Below, piece by piece: positions 8,200 through 16,382 of a DNA stretch of 64,000 bases. The notes below the pieces were generated by a model that was not told the origin of the DNA, did no database searches, and was given only the letters and a program-made list of their open reading frames with translations. The DNA comes from Chitinophaga japonensis. GTDB lineage: Bacteria; Bacteroidota; Bacteroidia; Chitinophagales; Chitinophagaceae. Both the position numbers and the translations under genes were made by a program. Each line of letters starts with the position of its first letter. The first letter of the stretch is position 1. The stretch is taken from positions 1,753,115 through 1,817,114 of the forward strand of contig NZ_VLLG01000003.1 of assembly GCF_007830125.1 (NCBI RefSeq), read 5' to 3'.

Positions 8200-10632
8200 T
8201 CAACCCGCCCGTTTCAGCTCTTCGGAACTGCCGGTCTGGCGTTCGCGGGCGCCTTTGATGTTGGTGTTGCCGAAGCGGTAGCTGATTGAAAGGGTGTAAG
8301 TGGTGGTATTCCAGGTGTTGCGGATCCGGGTGTCCACGTTATCATATTTGGCGTAGCCGATGAACTGGCTGCCGCGGCGGATGATGTTGCTCACATTGAA
8401 CTTCACCGTGGCCTTCTTGTCCAGCAGGGCCTTTTGCAGGCCCAGGTTAATGTCATACTGCGCCTGGCCGGAAAAAATGCCTTCTATGAAGGGGGAGTAA
8501 TAGTAGCCGCCCAGCTCCGCCTTCATATCGTGCGGCAGGGTAAAGGTGTTGGTGGTGTTGAAGTAGTACTCCACCTTGCTGTTTTCCACATTGGAGGCGC
8601 CGGTGTTCAGCGAGTAGCGGTTGTAATACATGTTCAGGGAATTGCTGGAGCTCCACCATTTGGTAACCTCAAAGGGCAGGGTAAGGCTGAGGCTGTAGTT
8701 CTGCCGGTTATTGTAATTCAGGTTGGTGCTGGTGGTGATCTTGGTGCTGTCGTCCTGGTACAGGTATTCGTTGATCACGTCGCGGGTATAGCTGTAGCCC
8801 GTGGTGAGGATGTATTTCTGCTTAAAGGTGTAGGACAGCTCCGTGTTGTCCGTATACTCCGGCCGCAGGTAGGGATTGCCGCGGAAATAGGTGTATTTGT
8901 CCAAAAAGAACAGGAAGGGGTTAAGGCCGTTGTAGCCCGGGCGCTCAATACGCCGGGAGTAGGACAGGCCCAGCTTGTGATCCTCGCTGAGCTTGTAGTC
9001 GGCGGAGAGGCTGGGGAAGAGGTTCAGGTAGGAGCGCTCGATCCGGCTCTGGAGGCTGAGGGAATTAGCGTCGGAAATGGTCTTTTCCAGGCGCAGACCG
9101 GCCTGCAGGTCTATTTTCTTCCATTCCAGCTTGTAGGTGCCGTAAGCGGCCAGGATGTTCTCCTGGTAGATAAAGCGGTCGCTCTGGGAAAGGGCCGGCA
9201 CGTATTCCTTGTTGATCAGCGAATCATATGCCAGGCGGTTGTCCGTTTCCACGAAGGCGGCCTTTACGCCGGCTTCCACCTTGGAGTGCTTGCCCAGGGG
9301 CAGCACCAGGTCGGCCTTGATGCTTTTGATGGTCACGTTCGTCTGCCCGTGGTTGCGGATGGCGTTGGCATTGCGGGTGGCGCCCAGCTTGGTGTCAAAG
9401 AGGCTGTCGGACAGGTTCAGGCGGCGGTTGTTGTGGAAGCGGGCATAATCCGCATCCACGCTGATCTCCGTGCCGATGGTGTCCAGTTGCCCTTTATAGT
9501 TCAGGTTTACCGCCACATTGCGGAAACGGTTATTGTTGGTGGTCAGGGTATTGAGAATGGAGTCTATCCTGCCGGCGGGGTTGCCGATAGAGGTGCCGCT
9601 GTAGATGCTGTTGCGGAAGGCGTTGGCATAGCCGTTCACCAGCACGCCCACGGTATGCTGCTTGCTGATGAAGTAGTCCATACCGGCCTTGAAAGTATTG
9701 TTGGTAAAGCGGTTGCGCTGGAAGATCTGCTGGTGGAACAGCATGGGGTCTTCAATGGCAATGTGGCGCCAGAGCTGGCGGCGGGTAAAGAAGCGGCGGT
9801 CGCCATAGTTGTAGTTGCCGAACAGGTTGAACTTGGAGGTGCGCCAGTTGAAATTGCCGCCGGCATTGTAGATGGGATAGCGGCCCAGGCCCATGCTGGC
9901 GTTCACGGTGCCATTAATGCCGGTGAGCTGTCCCTTCCTGGTCTTGATGTTGATGATGCCGCTGTTGCCCGCCGCATCGTACTTGGCGCCGGGGGTGGTA
10001 ATGATCTCTATCTGTGATACGGTTTCCGAAGGGGTGCTTTTCAGCAGGTTGCTGAGTTGCTCGCCGGACAGGTAGGTCAGCTTGCCATCTATCATCACCG
10101 TCACGCCCTGGTTGCCTTTTACCAAAATGTTATCGTCTTTGTCTATGGTTACACCGGGGGCCTTGCGCAGCAGGTCCAGTACGTTGCTGCCGGCAGCGGC
10201 AATGCTGCTTTCCACGTTGAGGGTGGTTTTGCCTGCGCCGCGCTCTATGAACGGCTTTTGCGCGGTAACATTGATGGCCTGCAGGTTTTTGGCCTGCGGC
10301 AGTAGCTGCAGGGTATTCAGCGCGATGGTCTTATGTGCCGCATCAATAGTAAAGGGAGCGCTGTAGGCCGGCGCATAGCCCAACAGGGTGGCTTGTACGA
10401 AGTAGCGGCCGCCGGGGATATTGTCAAAGGTAGCATTGCCCTGTTCATCGCTTAGCTCCCCCTTTACCAGGGAGGAGTCTTTTACCTGGCGCACCAGCAC
10501 GTTGGCAAATGCCTGTGGTTTGTGCTCCTTGTCCGTGATCCTGATGGTGATCTTGCCCTGCGGTTTTGATTGTGCATGCAATAGCTGGCAGAGAAAGAGC
10601 AAAAAAAGCCCGCTTAGAATACTTCTGATCAT
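8200..10632 (-). CDS. TonB-dependent receptor with C-terminal outer membrane beta-barrel domain
   Basis: The ATG at 10632 is preferred over the TTG three codons upstream because it opens directly into the signal peptide MIRSILSGLFLLFLCQLLHA (810 residues). Residues about 27-115 are a carboxypeptidase-regulatory-like domain, about 120-230 a plug domain (NVLDLLRKAPGVTIDKDDNI, GNQGVTVMIDGKLTYLSGEQ), and the rest a barrel of the OMP_b-brl_3 type (YSRRIERPGYNGLNPFLFFL, FRGNPYLRPEYTDNTELSYT). It is not a SusC protein and lacks an STN domain. The family takes up siderophores, peptides or other compounds; the ligand is unknown. It lies 85 bp upstream of the sigma gene, but those 85 bp hold no obvious control element. 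Confidence 0.92.
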   Translation of the reverse strand: MIRSILSGLFLLFLCQLLHAQSKPQGKITIRITDKEHKPQAFANVLVRQVKDSSLVKGELSDEQGNATFDNIPGGRYFVQATLLGYAPAYSAPFTIDAAHKTIALNTLQLLPQAKNLQAINVTAQKPFIERGAGKTTLNVESSIAAAGSNVLDLLRKAPGVTIDKDDNILVKGNQGVTVMIDGKLTYLSGEQLSNLLKSTPSETVSQIEIITTPGAKYDAAGNSGIINIKTRKGQLTGINGTVNASMGLGRYPIYNAGGNFNWRTSKFNLFGNYNYGDRRFFTRRQLWRHIAIEDPMLFHQQIFQRNRFTNNTFKAGMDYFISKQHTVGVLVNGYANAFRNSIYSGTSIGNPAGRIDSILNTLTTNNNRFRNVAVNLNYKGQLDTIGTEISVDADYARFHNNRRLNLSDSLFDTKLGATRNANAIRNHGQTNVTIKSIKADLVLPLGKHSKVEAGVKAAFVETDNRLAYDSLINKEYVPALSQSDRFIYQENILAAYGTYKLEWKKIDLQAGLRLEKTISDANSLSLQSRIERSYLNLFPSLSADYKLSEDHKLGLSYSRRIERPGYNGLNPFLFFLDKYTYFRGNPYLRPEYTDNTELSYTFKQKYILTTGYSYTRDVINEYLYQDDSTKITTSTNLNYNNRQNYSLSLTLPFEVTKWWSSSNSLNMYYNRYSLNTGASNVENSKVEYYFNTTNTFTLPHDMKAELGGYYYSPFIEGIFSGQAQYDINLGLQKALLDKKATVKFNVSNIIRRGSQFIGYAKYDNVDTRIRNTWNTTTYTLSISYRFGNTNIKGARERQTGSSEELKRAG

Positions 10633-10675
10633 ATTCACCAATAAAATAAATAATAGAATGACGATGTTTGAATGC

Positions 10676-10885
10676 CTACAGCCCGATCTGCCGGAACCCG
10701 ATGGCGCTTGCGCACCTTTTTTTCATGATCTCTCCGGGAATGCTGAAAGTGACCAGGTATAACGGCACCATTTCAGGGCGCAACTCTTCCGTTTCAGGGG
10801 GTGGTGACAGTAAAGAATGGTCTCTCCCGATACTGAATGCCAGTACCAGCAAGCATAATAACAGCAGGAGAATTACCTTTCGCAT
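10676..10885 (-). CDS. Small membrane or secreted protein, hypothetical
   Basis: A 69-residue ORF opening with a strong hydrophobic segment (MRKVILLLLLCLLVLAFSIG), then a short polar tail (LLSPPPETEELRPEMVPLYL). It ends 43 bp before the start of the TonB-dependent receptor on the same strand, so the two could share a transcript. No family is recognised. The charged N-terminus and signal-like start favour a real gene, but at this length a chance ORF cannot be excluded. Confidence 0.45.
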   Translation of the reverse strand: MRKVILLLLLCLLVLAFSIGRDHSLLSPPPETEELRPEMVPLYLVTFSIPGEIMKKRCASAIGFRQIGL

Positions 10886-11203
10886 TTCGAATTCTTTGTT
10901 ATAAAGACGAGCAAGATAAAAAAAGGTTGCACGGAGGGGAGGTAAAAGTGATATAAACCTGTCTTGATCTGGCAGGGGGTTAATAACCAGTTGTTTAAGT
11001 AATGGAATGGCTGGTTGCTTGTGACCAACACCAGGACCTTACCAGGACCCGGACGCAGGTTTACCCCGGTTTACAGGGGGAAATGCCGGGAAAACGCCGG
11101 GAGAAGACCGGCTTCCCGGCAGGGGCGGAAAAAATTTCCGGGCGGCTGTCCAATTGTTCCCTGTTCAGTCATTATTGAAGTGTAACATAAAACCTTCAAT
11201 CAT
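10886..11203. other. Divergent intergenic region, G/C-rich words and a hairpin
   Basis: A 318-bp spacer between a leftward small ORF and the rightward AhpD-like gene. Much of 11020-11120 is built from short recurring words (CCAGGAC, CCGGTTT, GCCGGGA) reminiscent of the array at 4865-5160. GGGAGAAG and CTTCCC around 11099-11116 can pair into a small hairpin. No convincing promoter pair or RNA gene is visible. Confidence 0.4.
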
Positions 11204-11671
11204 ATGGAACAAAGACTGAATCCTTATGCAAAGGGCCTGAGCGCCATGAGAGCCGTATACGGGCTTGGATTGTACACAGAAAAATCTCGCATTGAACCGT
11301 CCCTGTCCGCCCTGGTGTTCTTCCGGGTGTCGCAGATCAATGGCTGCGCCTATTGCCTGGATGCGGATGCCGCCAGCCTGCTGGCCAAAGGGGAGACCCC
11401 GCAGCGGCTGTTTGTGCTGAACGCCTGGCGGGAAGCCACGCTCTATACGGAGCGGGAGCGTGCGGCGCTGGCCTGGGCGGAAGCCGTTACCCTGGTAACG
11501 GAGGGGCATGTACCGGATGAAGTATACGCGGAGGCGCGGGAACAGTTTTCGGAAGAGGAGCTGATAGACCTGACCATGGCGGTGCTCACCATTAACTGCT
11601 ACAACCGGGTGAACATTGCTTTCCGGATGACATCAGGCGCGCATGCGCCGGCGGTGCTGGAGGGGAAATAG
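11204..11671 (+). CDS. Carboxymuconolactone decarboxylase / AhpD-like alkylhydroperoxidase
   Basis: A protein of 155 residues with the AhpD core: the redox pair in QINGCAYCLDADA (Cys-Ala-Tyr-Cys, about residues 48-51) followed by helices that carry a conserved acid and histidine in this fold. Length and motif fit the single-domain AhpD family, in which the CxxC reduces peroxide or passes electrons to a peroxiredoxin. It stands alone, with a terminator 12 bp after its stop codon. A second, more distant AhpD-like protein is encoded at 42545 beside a peroxiredoxin. Confidence 0.9.
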   Translation: MEQRLNPYAKGLSAMRAVYGLGLYTEKSRIEPSLSALVFFRVSQINGCAYCLDADAASLLAKGETPQRLFVLNAWREATLYTERERAALAWAEAVTLVTEGHVPDEVYAEAREQFSEEELIDLTMAVLTINCYNRVNIAFRMTSGAHAPAVLEGK

Positions 11672-11682
11672 AGGGATAACTT

Positions 11683-11713
11683 AAAACCGGTTTACACATA
11701 AGCCGGTTTTTTT
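11683..11713 (+). terminator. Rho-independent terminator after the AhpD-like gene
   Basis: AAAACCGG (11683-11690) pairs with CCGGTTTT (11703-11710) across a 12-nt loop, followed by a run of T to 11713. It insulates the toxin-antitoxin promoter that starts just downstream. Confidence 0.75.
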
Positions 11714-11722
11714 CAAAAATTA

Positions 11723-11754
11723 TTTGATACCTGTAACGTTATACGTTATATTTG
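11723..11754 (+). promoter_or_regulatory. Promoter of the higBA operon
   Basis: TTTG at 11723-11726 and TATATTTG at 11747-11754 match the Bacteroidota -33 and -7 elements with a 20-bp spacer. The predicted start of transcription (about 11758-11762) coincides with the ATG at 11759, so the message should be leaderless or nearly so. Confidence 0.75.
11734..11748. promoter_or_regulatory. Candidate HigA operator
   Basis: TAACGT and ACGTTA form a perfect 6-bp inverted repeat around TAT, and the right half overlaps the first two bases of the -7 element. This is where an autoregulating XRE-type antitoxin such as HigA would be expected to bind and block the polymerase. Binding is inferred from position and symmetry only. 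Confidence 0.6.
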
Positions 11755-11758
11755 TATC

Positions 11759-12037
11759 ATGATCGTCAGTATTCAGCATAAAGGGCTCAAGCGACTCTGG
11801 ACAAAAAACGATGCTTCAAAGTTGCCTCCCGATCAGGTTGAAAAAATCAGAGATATACTGACTTTGCTCGACGGTGCTGAAAAAGTGAGTGATATGAACT
11901 TTCCAGGCTCCAGCCTGCATCCTCTAAAAGGCGATTTGGTGAATTACTGGTCTGTGACCATTAAAGCCAATTGGCGTATTATATTTCAGTTTGAAGATGG
12001 AAAGGCTTACCTGGTAGACTATCTGGATTACCATTAA
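11759..12037 (+). CDS. higB: HigB-type toxin of the RelE/ParE superfamily
   Basis: A protein of 92 residues that matches the HigB pattern end to end: the start MIVSIQHKGLKRLW, the middle LHPLKGDLVNYWSVTIKANW and the end RIIFQFEDGKAYLVDYLDYH. In characterised relatives the protein cleaves mRNA on the ribosome. It is followed 11 bp later by an XRE-family antitoxin gene, the toxin-first order typical of higBA. The start is firm because family members begin at the same residue, even though it leaves almost no room for an untranslated leader. Confidence 0.93.
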   Translation: MIVSIQHKGLKRLWTKNDASKLPPDQVEKIRDILTLLDGAEKVSDMNFPGSSLHPLKGDLVNYWSVTIKANWRIIFQFEDGKAYLVDYLDYH

Positions 12038-12048
12038 AAGAATGTGCT

Positions 12049-12408
12049 ATGCTAAAAAGAGGAATGCCGCCCAGTCACCCGGGCCGAATTTTAAAAAAGA
12101 TGTACATGGAACCGCTGCATCTCACCAATGGAGTAGCAGCGGACAACCTTGGTATTACCCGTAAAACCTTGTCCATGCTTTTGAATGAGCATCAGGGGAT
12201 TAGTGCGGAGATGGCTTTGCGCTTGTCAAAGGCTTTTGATACAACACCGGAACTATGGATGAATATGCAGCGCAATTATGATCTGTGGAACGCAGGGCAG
12301 AAAGTGACCCTTTCTAAGATCAAACATTTTCGTAAAGTCAAACCGCTGCCGCCTGAAACAGTTACCCGCGAAGGGAAGCGTTTCAGGTCATCTTCCGAAC
12401 CGATATAA
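12049..12408 (+). CDS. higA: HigA-type antitoxin, XRE-family DNA-binding protein
   Basis: A protein of 119 residues beginning MLKRGMPPSHPGRILKKMYM, the usual HigA/VapI opening (PxHPG), then a helix-turn-helix (NGVAADNLGITRKTLSMLLN) and the conserved LSKAFDTTPELWMNMQRNYD. Antitoxins of this class bind and neutralise HigB and repress their own operon; a palindrome on the promoter is a candidate site. The C-terminal 20 residues are basic and look disordered. The gene ends 21 bp from the end of the convergent aspartate kinase gene. Confidence 0.93.
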   Translation: MLKRGMPPSHPGRILKKMYMEPLHLTNGVAADNLGITRKTLSMLLNEHQGISAEMALRLSKAFDTTPELWMNMQRNYDLWNAGQKVTLSKIKHFRKVKPLPPETVTREGKRFRSSSEPI

Positions 12409-12429
12409 TGTTAATATTCAATCCCTTAC

Positions 12430-13695
12430 TTATTTCAATATCCTTTGCACCGTTACCGCCGATCTTTGCTCCAGCAGCACCGTTCTGCCATTGCATAGCT
12501 CTTCCAGCAGGCCGTCCTTTGCATAGCGGATGGTGAGCAGCTCCAGCCCTTCGTTGTAGGCCAGCTTGAAATCATGGTGCAGCGCTTTGATAAGCTGCTC
12601 TATCTTTTCCGGGTTGTTGTCAATACAGCAGGAGAAGCTGATGGCAGCGTTCTGCATCAGGTTGATCTTGATCTTCAGGCTGTGGAAGATGTCATAGATA
12701 TCACTGATCTTGTCCTCCGTTATAAAAGCATAGTCGCGGGAGGTAACGGTAATGAGCACCTGGTTCTTCTTCAGCACGATAATGGGCGGGAGCTGTGCAT
12801 GGTCTGCATCCTCCCTGATGAGGGTGCCGGGCAGGTCCTTATTGAGAAAACATTTTACATACAGCGGTATCTGCTTGTTCTGCAGGGGCTTGATGGTTTT
12901 GGGGTGAATGACCTGCGCGCCGTAGTACGCCATTTCAATCACTTCGCTGTAGCTGATCTCCGGGATGTTGACCGTATTGGGGAACAGCTTGGGATCGGCG
13001 TTCTTCAATCCTTCCACATCCTTCCAAATAGTTTGGCTTTCCGCGTCCAGCATGTTGGCAAATACGGCGGCGGAATAGTCGCTGCCCTCGCGGCCCAGGG
13101 TCACGCTTTCATTCTGGTCTGTGCTGCCGATAAAGCCCTGGGCGATCACCACGTTCACGTTATTGAACAGGGGCAGCACCTTTTCCGTTACCTGGCGCTG
13201 GGTAAAGGCCCAGTCAATATTGGCGTCGCGGAAATTATCGTCCGTACGGAAAACATCCCTTACATCCACCCAGGTATTGGGAATGCCGGCCTGGTTGAAC
13301 CAGGCGCTGATAATAGCGGTGCTCAGCAGCTCGCCGAGGCTTACCAGTTGGTCATAGTAATAGTCGTAGCTGCGCATGGGCTTTTCTCCCAGGGTCCATT
13401 CCGCTTCGGTAAAGAACTGTTGCAGTTGCCGGAACAGGGGATGCTCCCGGGTGCCCAGCAGGGCGGCGGCCACTTCCAGGTGCTGCTGCTCTATGTTGTA
13501 CAGCAGTTGGGCGGCTATTTCCCGCTTGCGCAGGAAAAAGTTCTGGGCCACCTTTTCCAGCTCGTTGGTGGTTTTGCCCATGGCGGATATAACGATCAGG
13601 AGCTTTTCATCGGGAAAAGACTGCACGATGGCGCCCACCTTGTGGATACGTTCAATACTTTCTAAACTTGCGCCGCCAAACTTGAAAACCTTCAT
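12430..13695 (-). CDS. Aspartate kinase
   Basis: A protein of 421 residues that phosphorylates aspartate, the first step towards lysine, threonine and methionine. The kinase domain begins with the diagnostic KFGGASL (residues 5-11) and contains SLGELLSTAIISAWF, GREGSDYSAAVFANMLDAES and KDVEGLKNADPKLFPN. The C-terminal third holds the ACT-type regulatory part (VLITVTSRDYAFITEDKISD). The length fits a stand-alone monofunctional enzyme rather than a ThrA-type fusion with homoserine dehydrogenase. It is divergent from fbp, with 147 bp between the two starts. Confidence 0.93.
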   Translation of the reverse strand: MKVFKFGGASLESIERIHKVGAIVQSFPDEKLLIVISAMGKTTNELEKVAQNFFLRKREIAAQLLYNIEQQHLEVAAALLGTREHPLFRQLQQFFTEAEWTLGEKPMRSYDYYYDQLVSLGELLSTAIISAWFNQAGIPNTWVDVRDVFRTDDNFRDANIDWAFTQRQVTEKVLPLFNNVNVVIAQGFIGSTDQNESVTLGREGSDYSAAVFANMLDAESQTIWKDVEGLKNADPKLFPNTVNIPEISYSEVIEMAYYGAQVIHPKTIKPLQNKQIPLYVKCFLNKDLPGTLIREDADHAQLPPIIVLKKNQVLITVTSRDYAFITEDKISDIYDIFHSLKIKINLMQNAAISFSCCIDNNPEKIEQLIKALHHDFKLAYNEGLELLTIRYAKDGLLEELCNGRTVLLEQRSAVTVQRILK

Positions 13696-13784
13696 GGGCT
13701 GAATATTCGTAGGTTATGAAAAATATTTGGCAAAATAAGGCAACTTTGAAATTGTTTAAAAATCTGTTTACAGGAAAATGACAG

Positions 13785-13818
13785 TTTGATTAAAATAGCC
13801 CTATTTCCTTTATATTCG
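13785..13818 (+). promoter_or_regulatory. Probable fbp promoter
   Basis: TTTG (13785-13788) and TATATTCG (13811-13818, one mismatch to TAnnTTTG) with a 22-bp spacer. The start of transcription would fall near 13825, about 18 nt before the chosen ATG at 13843. Confidence 0.45.
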
Positions 13819-13842
13819 TTCCAGCCAAATCATGATAACCAT

Positions 13843-14862
13843 ATGAACAGCAAGCAAAAGGTGATGACCTTAGATGAATTTACTATCCAGGAGCTCAGGA
13901 ATTACCCCGGCGCCACCGGCCAGTTGTCCGGCCTGCTGCGGGACATAGGGCTGGCAGCCAAGCGTGTGAATGTGGAAGTAAACAAGGCCGGTATTGCCGA
14001 TATACTGGGCGAGGCCGGCAAAACCAATGTACAGGGCGAATCCGTAAAGAAGCTGGACGAATTTGCCAATGAACAGTTTATCAGCTCCCTGCAAACCAGC
14101 ATCTACTGCTGCGGGGTGGCCTCGGAAGAGAACGAAAATTTCATCGCCTTTCATGACGAGTATTCCAAACAGTCCAAATACGTAGTGCTGCTGGACCCCC
14201 TGGACGGCTCCAGCAATATCGATGTGAACGTATCCATCGGCACTATCTTTTCCGTATACCGGCGTCTGAGCCCCAACGGCAGCCCCTGCCAACTGGAGGA
14301 TTTCCTGCAGCCGGGCACCCAGCAGATCGCCGCCGGGTATATTATCTACGGGTCGTCTACCATGCTGGTATACGCCACCCGCCGCAGTGTGCAGGGCTTT
14401 ACCCTGGACCCCTCCATCGGGGAGTTTTGCCTGTCGCATCCCAACCTGAAATGCCCGCCGGAAAGCGACATCTTTTCCGTGAACATCGGGTACTACCACA
14501 TGTACGAGCAGCCGGTGCGCAACGCTATCGACCACTTCCTGGCGCGCAATGAGCGCGACAAGATATACCGGCACCGTTTTGTAGGCTGCCTGGTAGCGGA
14601 AATACACCGCACGCTGATACAGGGCGGTATTTTTATGTACCCGGCCTTCGGGAAGTTCTCCTCCGGGCGCTTACGCCTGTGCTACGAATGCAATCCCATG
14701 TCCTTTATCATGGAAAAGGCCGGCGGCGTGGCTATGGCCAACGGGCGGCAACGCCTGCTGGAGCTGAAGCCGGTACAACTGCACCAGCGCGTGCCTATCT
14801 TCATCGGCTCCAAAAATATGATGGATGTGTGGCAGCAGATCGTGACCAATCACCGGGAATAG
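13843..14862 (+). CDS. fbp: Fructose-1,6-bisphosphatase, class I
   Basis: A protein of 339 residues that removes the 1-phosphate from fructose 1,6-bisphosphate in gluconeogenesis. The metal-binding segment VVLLDPLDGSSNIDVNVSIG is intact, as are GVASEENENF, the substrate-site region NIGYYHMYEQP and the C-terminal GKFSSGRLRLCYECNPMSFI. The frame extends upstream to 13786, but the ATG at 13843 (MNSKQKVMTLDEF) matches the usual start of bacterial class I enzymes and follows a plausible promoter. It is an independent, single-gene unit. Confidence 0.95.
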   Translation: MNSKQKVMTLDEFTIQELRNYPGATGQLSGLLRDIGLAAKRVNVEVNKAGIADILGEAGKTNVQGESVKKLDEFANEQFISSLQTSIYCCGVASEENENFIAFHDEYSKQSKYVVLLDPLDGSSNIDVNVSIGTIFSVYRRLSPNGSPCQLEDFLQPGTQQIAAGYIIYGSSTMLVYATRRSVQGFTLDPSIGEFCLSHPNLKCPPESDIFSVNIGYYHMYEQPVRNAIDHFLARNERDKIYRHRFVGCLVAEIHRTLIQGGIFMYPAFGKFSSGRLRLCYECNPMSFIMEKAGGVAMANGRQRLLELKPVQLHQRVPIFIGSKNMMDVWQQIVTNHRE

Positions 14863-14954
14863 GGCAAACATTAAAATCAGGTACAATACTTGCTAAACTT
14901 CTGTCGTTTTAATTCGTCTAAACGATAAAGTTTTTTTTCACTATTAACAAGTAT

Positions 14955-15446
14955 ATGGTTATCAGTAAGCCAAGCAAGATTGTACTTTTATTGCTCTCCT
15001 TTTTCCTGAGCGTGCAGGCCTGGGCCTGCCACCATGCTGCGGTACCGGGCGACAGCGCCGATATTGGCGGCAGCATGGAAGAACAGATACTGTATTACAC
15101 GAACAAATTCCGGAAATCCAAAGGGCTGCCGCCGCTGCAGCTCCATGAAACCATCAGCCGCGAAGCGCGGGACCACAGCCGCGACATGGCCAACGGCCGT
15201 ACCGGCTTTGGGCATGAAGGCTTTGAGGAAAGGGTGGACCATGTGAGCAAAAAGCTGGGCAGGGTAGCCTCCGCGGCGGAAAATGTTGCCTATGGCAACC
15301 TGGACGCGGAAAGCGTGGTGAACGGCTGGATCAAGAGCCCCGGCCACCGCCGCAACATGCTGGGCAACTATAACCTGATAGGCATCGGGGCCGCCAGGGG
15401 GAAGGGAAAGATCATTTTCTTCACTCAAGTGTTCATTAAAAAGTAA
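14955..15446 (+). CDS. Secreted CAP-domain (SCP/PR-1-like) protein
   Basis: A protein of 163 residues with an N-terminal signal (KIVLLLLSFFLSVQAWACHH); the cysteine at 25 could be a lipoprotein attachment site. The remainder is a CAP domain: ILYYTNKFRKSKGLPPLQLH, then ISREARDHSRDMANGRTGFG, the conserved HEGF, ENVAYG, and the signature WIKSPGHRRNMLGNYNLIGI. Bacterial CAP proteins are extracytoplasmic and mostly of unknown activity. The stop codon sits directly against the left arm of the repeat at 15447. Confidence 0.92.
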   Translation: MVISKPSKIVLLLLSFFLSVQAWACHHAAVPGDSADIGGSMEEQILYYTNKFRKSKGLPPLQLHETISREARDHSRDMANGRTGFGHEGFEERVDHVSKKLGRVASAAENVAYGNLDAESVVNGWIKSPGHRRNMLGNYNLIGIGAARGKGKIIFFTQVFIKK

Positions 15447-15588
15447 AATTCCAAATCCCAAAATATGTGGATAGCTGCCAGCTTACATGCAGCCTGCTGA
15501 TAGTGCAGGACTTTGCGTTACTGGCTTGGGATTTGGGATTTGGGATTTGGAATTTCTCAATTTGGGATTTGGATTTTGGAATTTTTTT
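15447..15588. repeat. Heptad-word hairpin element, CCAAATT family, copy A
   Basis: A short left arm of CCAAATC/CCAAAAT words (15447-15462), a loop of about 62 nt (15463-15525), and a long right arm read in 7-nt steps (TTGGGAT three times, TTGGAAT, then TTTGGGA-like words) ending in seven T at 15588. The loop is the reverse complement of the loop in the element at 18873-19065 at about 53 of 63 positions. The element fills the whole gap from the CAP gene's stop codon to 11 bp before the ABC gene's ATG. Confidence 0.85.
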
Positions 15589-15599
15589 ACTTTTACCTA

Positions 15600-16364
15600 A
15601 TGGAAAGGCACACGATCATTACCGTAAAGGACCTGGTGAAGCAGTATGGCGATTTTACCGCCGTGAAAGGCATTAGCTTCGAAGTGTATGAAAACGAGAT
15701 ATTCGGACTGCTGGGCCCCAACGGCGCCGGGAAATCCACTACACTGGAGATCATAGAGACGCTGCGGGAAAAGACCTCCGGGCATGTAACCGTAGACGGC
15801 TTTGACCTGGACAAGGCCCCGGACAATATTAAAAAGATCATCGGCGTGCAGTTACAAAGCGCCGGGTATTATCCCAACCTGAACCTGACGGAGCTGATCG
15901 CCCTGTTCAGCGGCCTCTATAACCGGCCTGTGGATGCAAAAGACCTGCTGGCCCGGTTTAACCTGGAAGATAAGGCCCGTGCCAAATTCAAGGAGCTGTC
16001 CGGCGGACAGAAACAACGCTTCTCCATCGCTACCACCCTGATCAACCGCCCCAAGATCATATTCCTGGACGAGCCTACTACCGGGCTGGACCCCCAGGCG
16101 CGCCGCAACCTGTGGGAGCTGATACAGCAGGTAAGGGCCCAGGGCACCACCGTTGTGATCACCACCCACTATATGGACGAGGCGGAATTTCTCTGCGACC
16201 GCTGCGCGATCGTGGATAAGGGCGAGATCATTGCGCTGGACTCCCCGGATGTTTTGATAGATAAGCTGGTGGCCGGTGGCTTTGAGCGGAAGAAGGAAGT
16301 GAAGAAGGCCAACCTGGAAGATGTGTTCCTGCACCTGACCGGGCGGGAGCTGCGGGATCAATGA
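15600..16364 (+). CDS. ABC transporter ATP-binding protein without an adjacent permease
   Basis: A protein of 254 residues. The frame is open from 15513, but that stretch is repeat arm; MERHTIITVKDLVKQYG at 15600 is the natural start. Walker A is GPNGAGKST, the signature is LSGGQKQR, Walker B is KIIFLDEPTTGLD, and the switch histidine is in VVITTHYMDE. The layout matches drug or lipid exporter ATPases of the ABC-2 type, which normally have a membrane partner next door. Here the next gene, 18 bp on, is a YfiT-like enzyme and no permease is encoded nearby, so its partner must be elsewhere. Confidence 0.93.
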   Translation: MERHTIITVKDLVKQYGDFTAVKGISFEVYENEIFGLLGPNGAGKSTTLEIIETLREKTSGHVTVDGFDLDKAPDNIKKIIGVQLQSAGYYPNLNLTELIALFSGLYNRPVDAKDLLARFNLEDKARAKFKELSGGQKQRFSIATTLINRPKIIFLDEPTTGLDPQARRNLWELIQQVRAQGTTVVITTHYMDEAEFLCDRCAIVDKGEIIALDSPDVLIDKLVAGGFERKKEVKKANLEDVFLHLTGRELRDQ

Positions 16365-16382
16365 ATAATTAAATGAAATGTA

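Noticed and set aside
8434..10017. A 527-codon open frame on the plus strand
   Set aside because: It is antisense to the TonB-dependent receptor at 8200-10632; no domain is recognisable.
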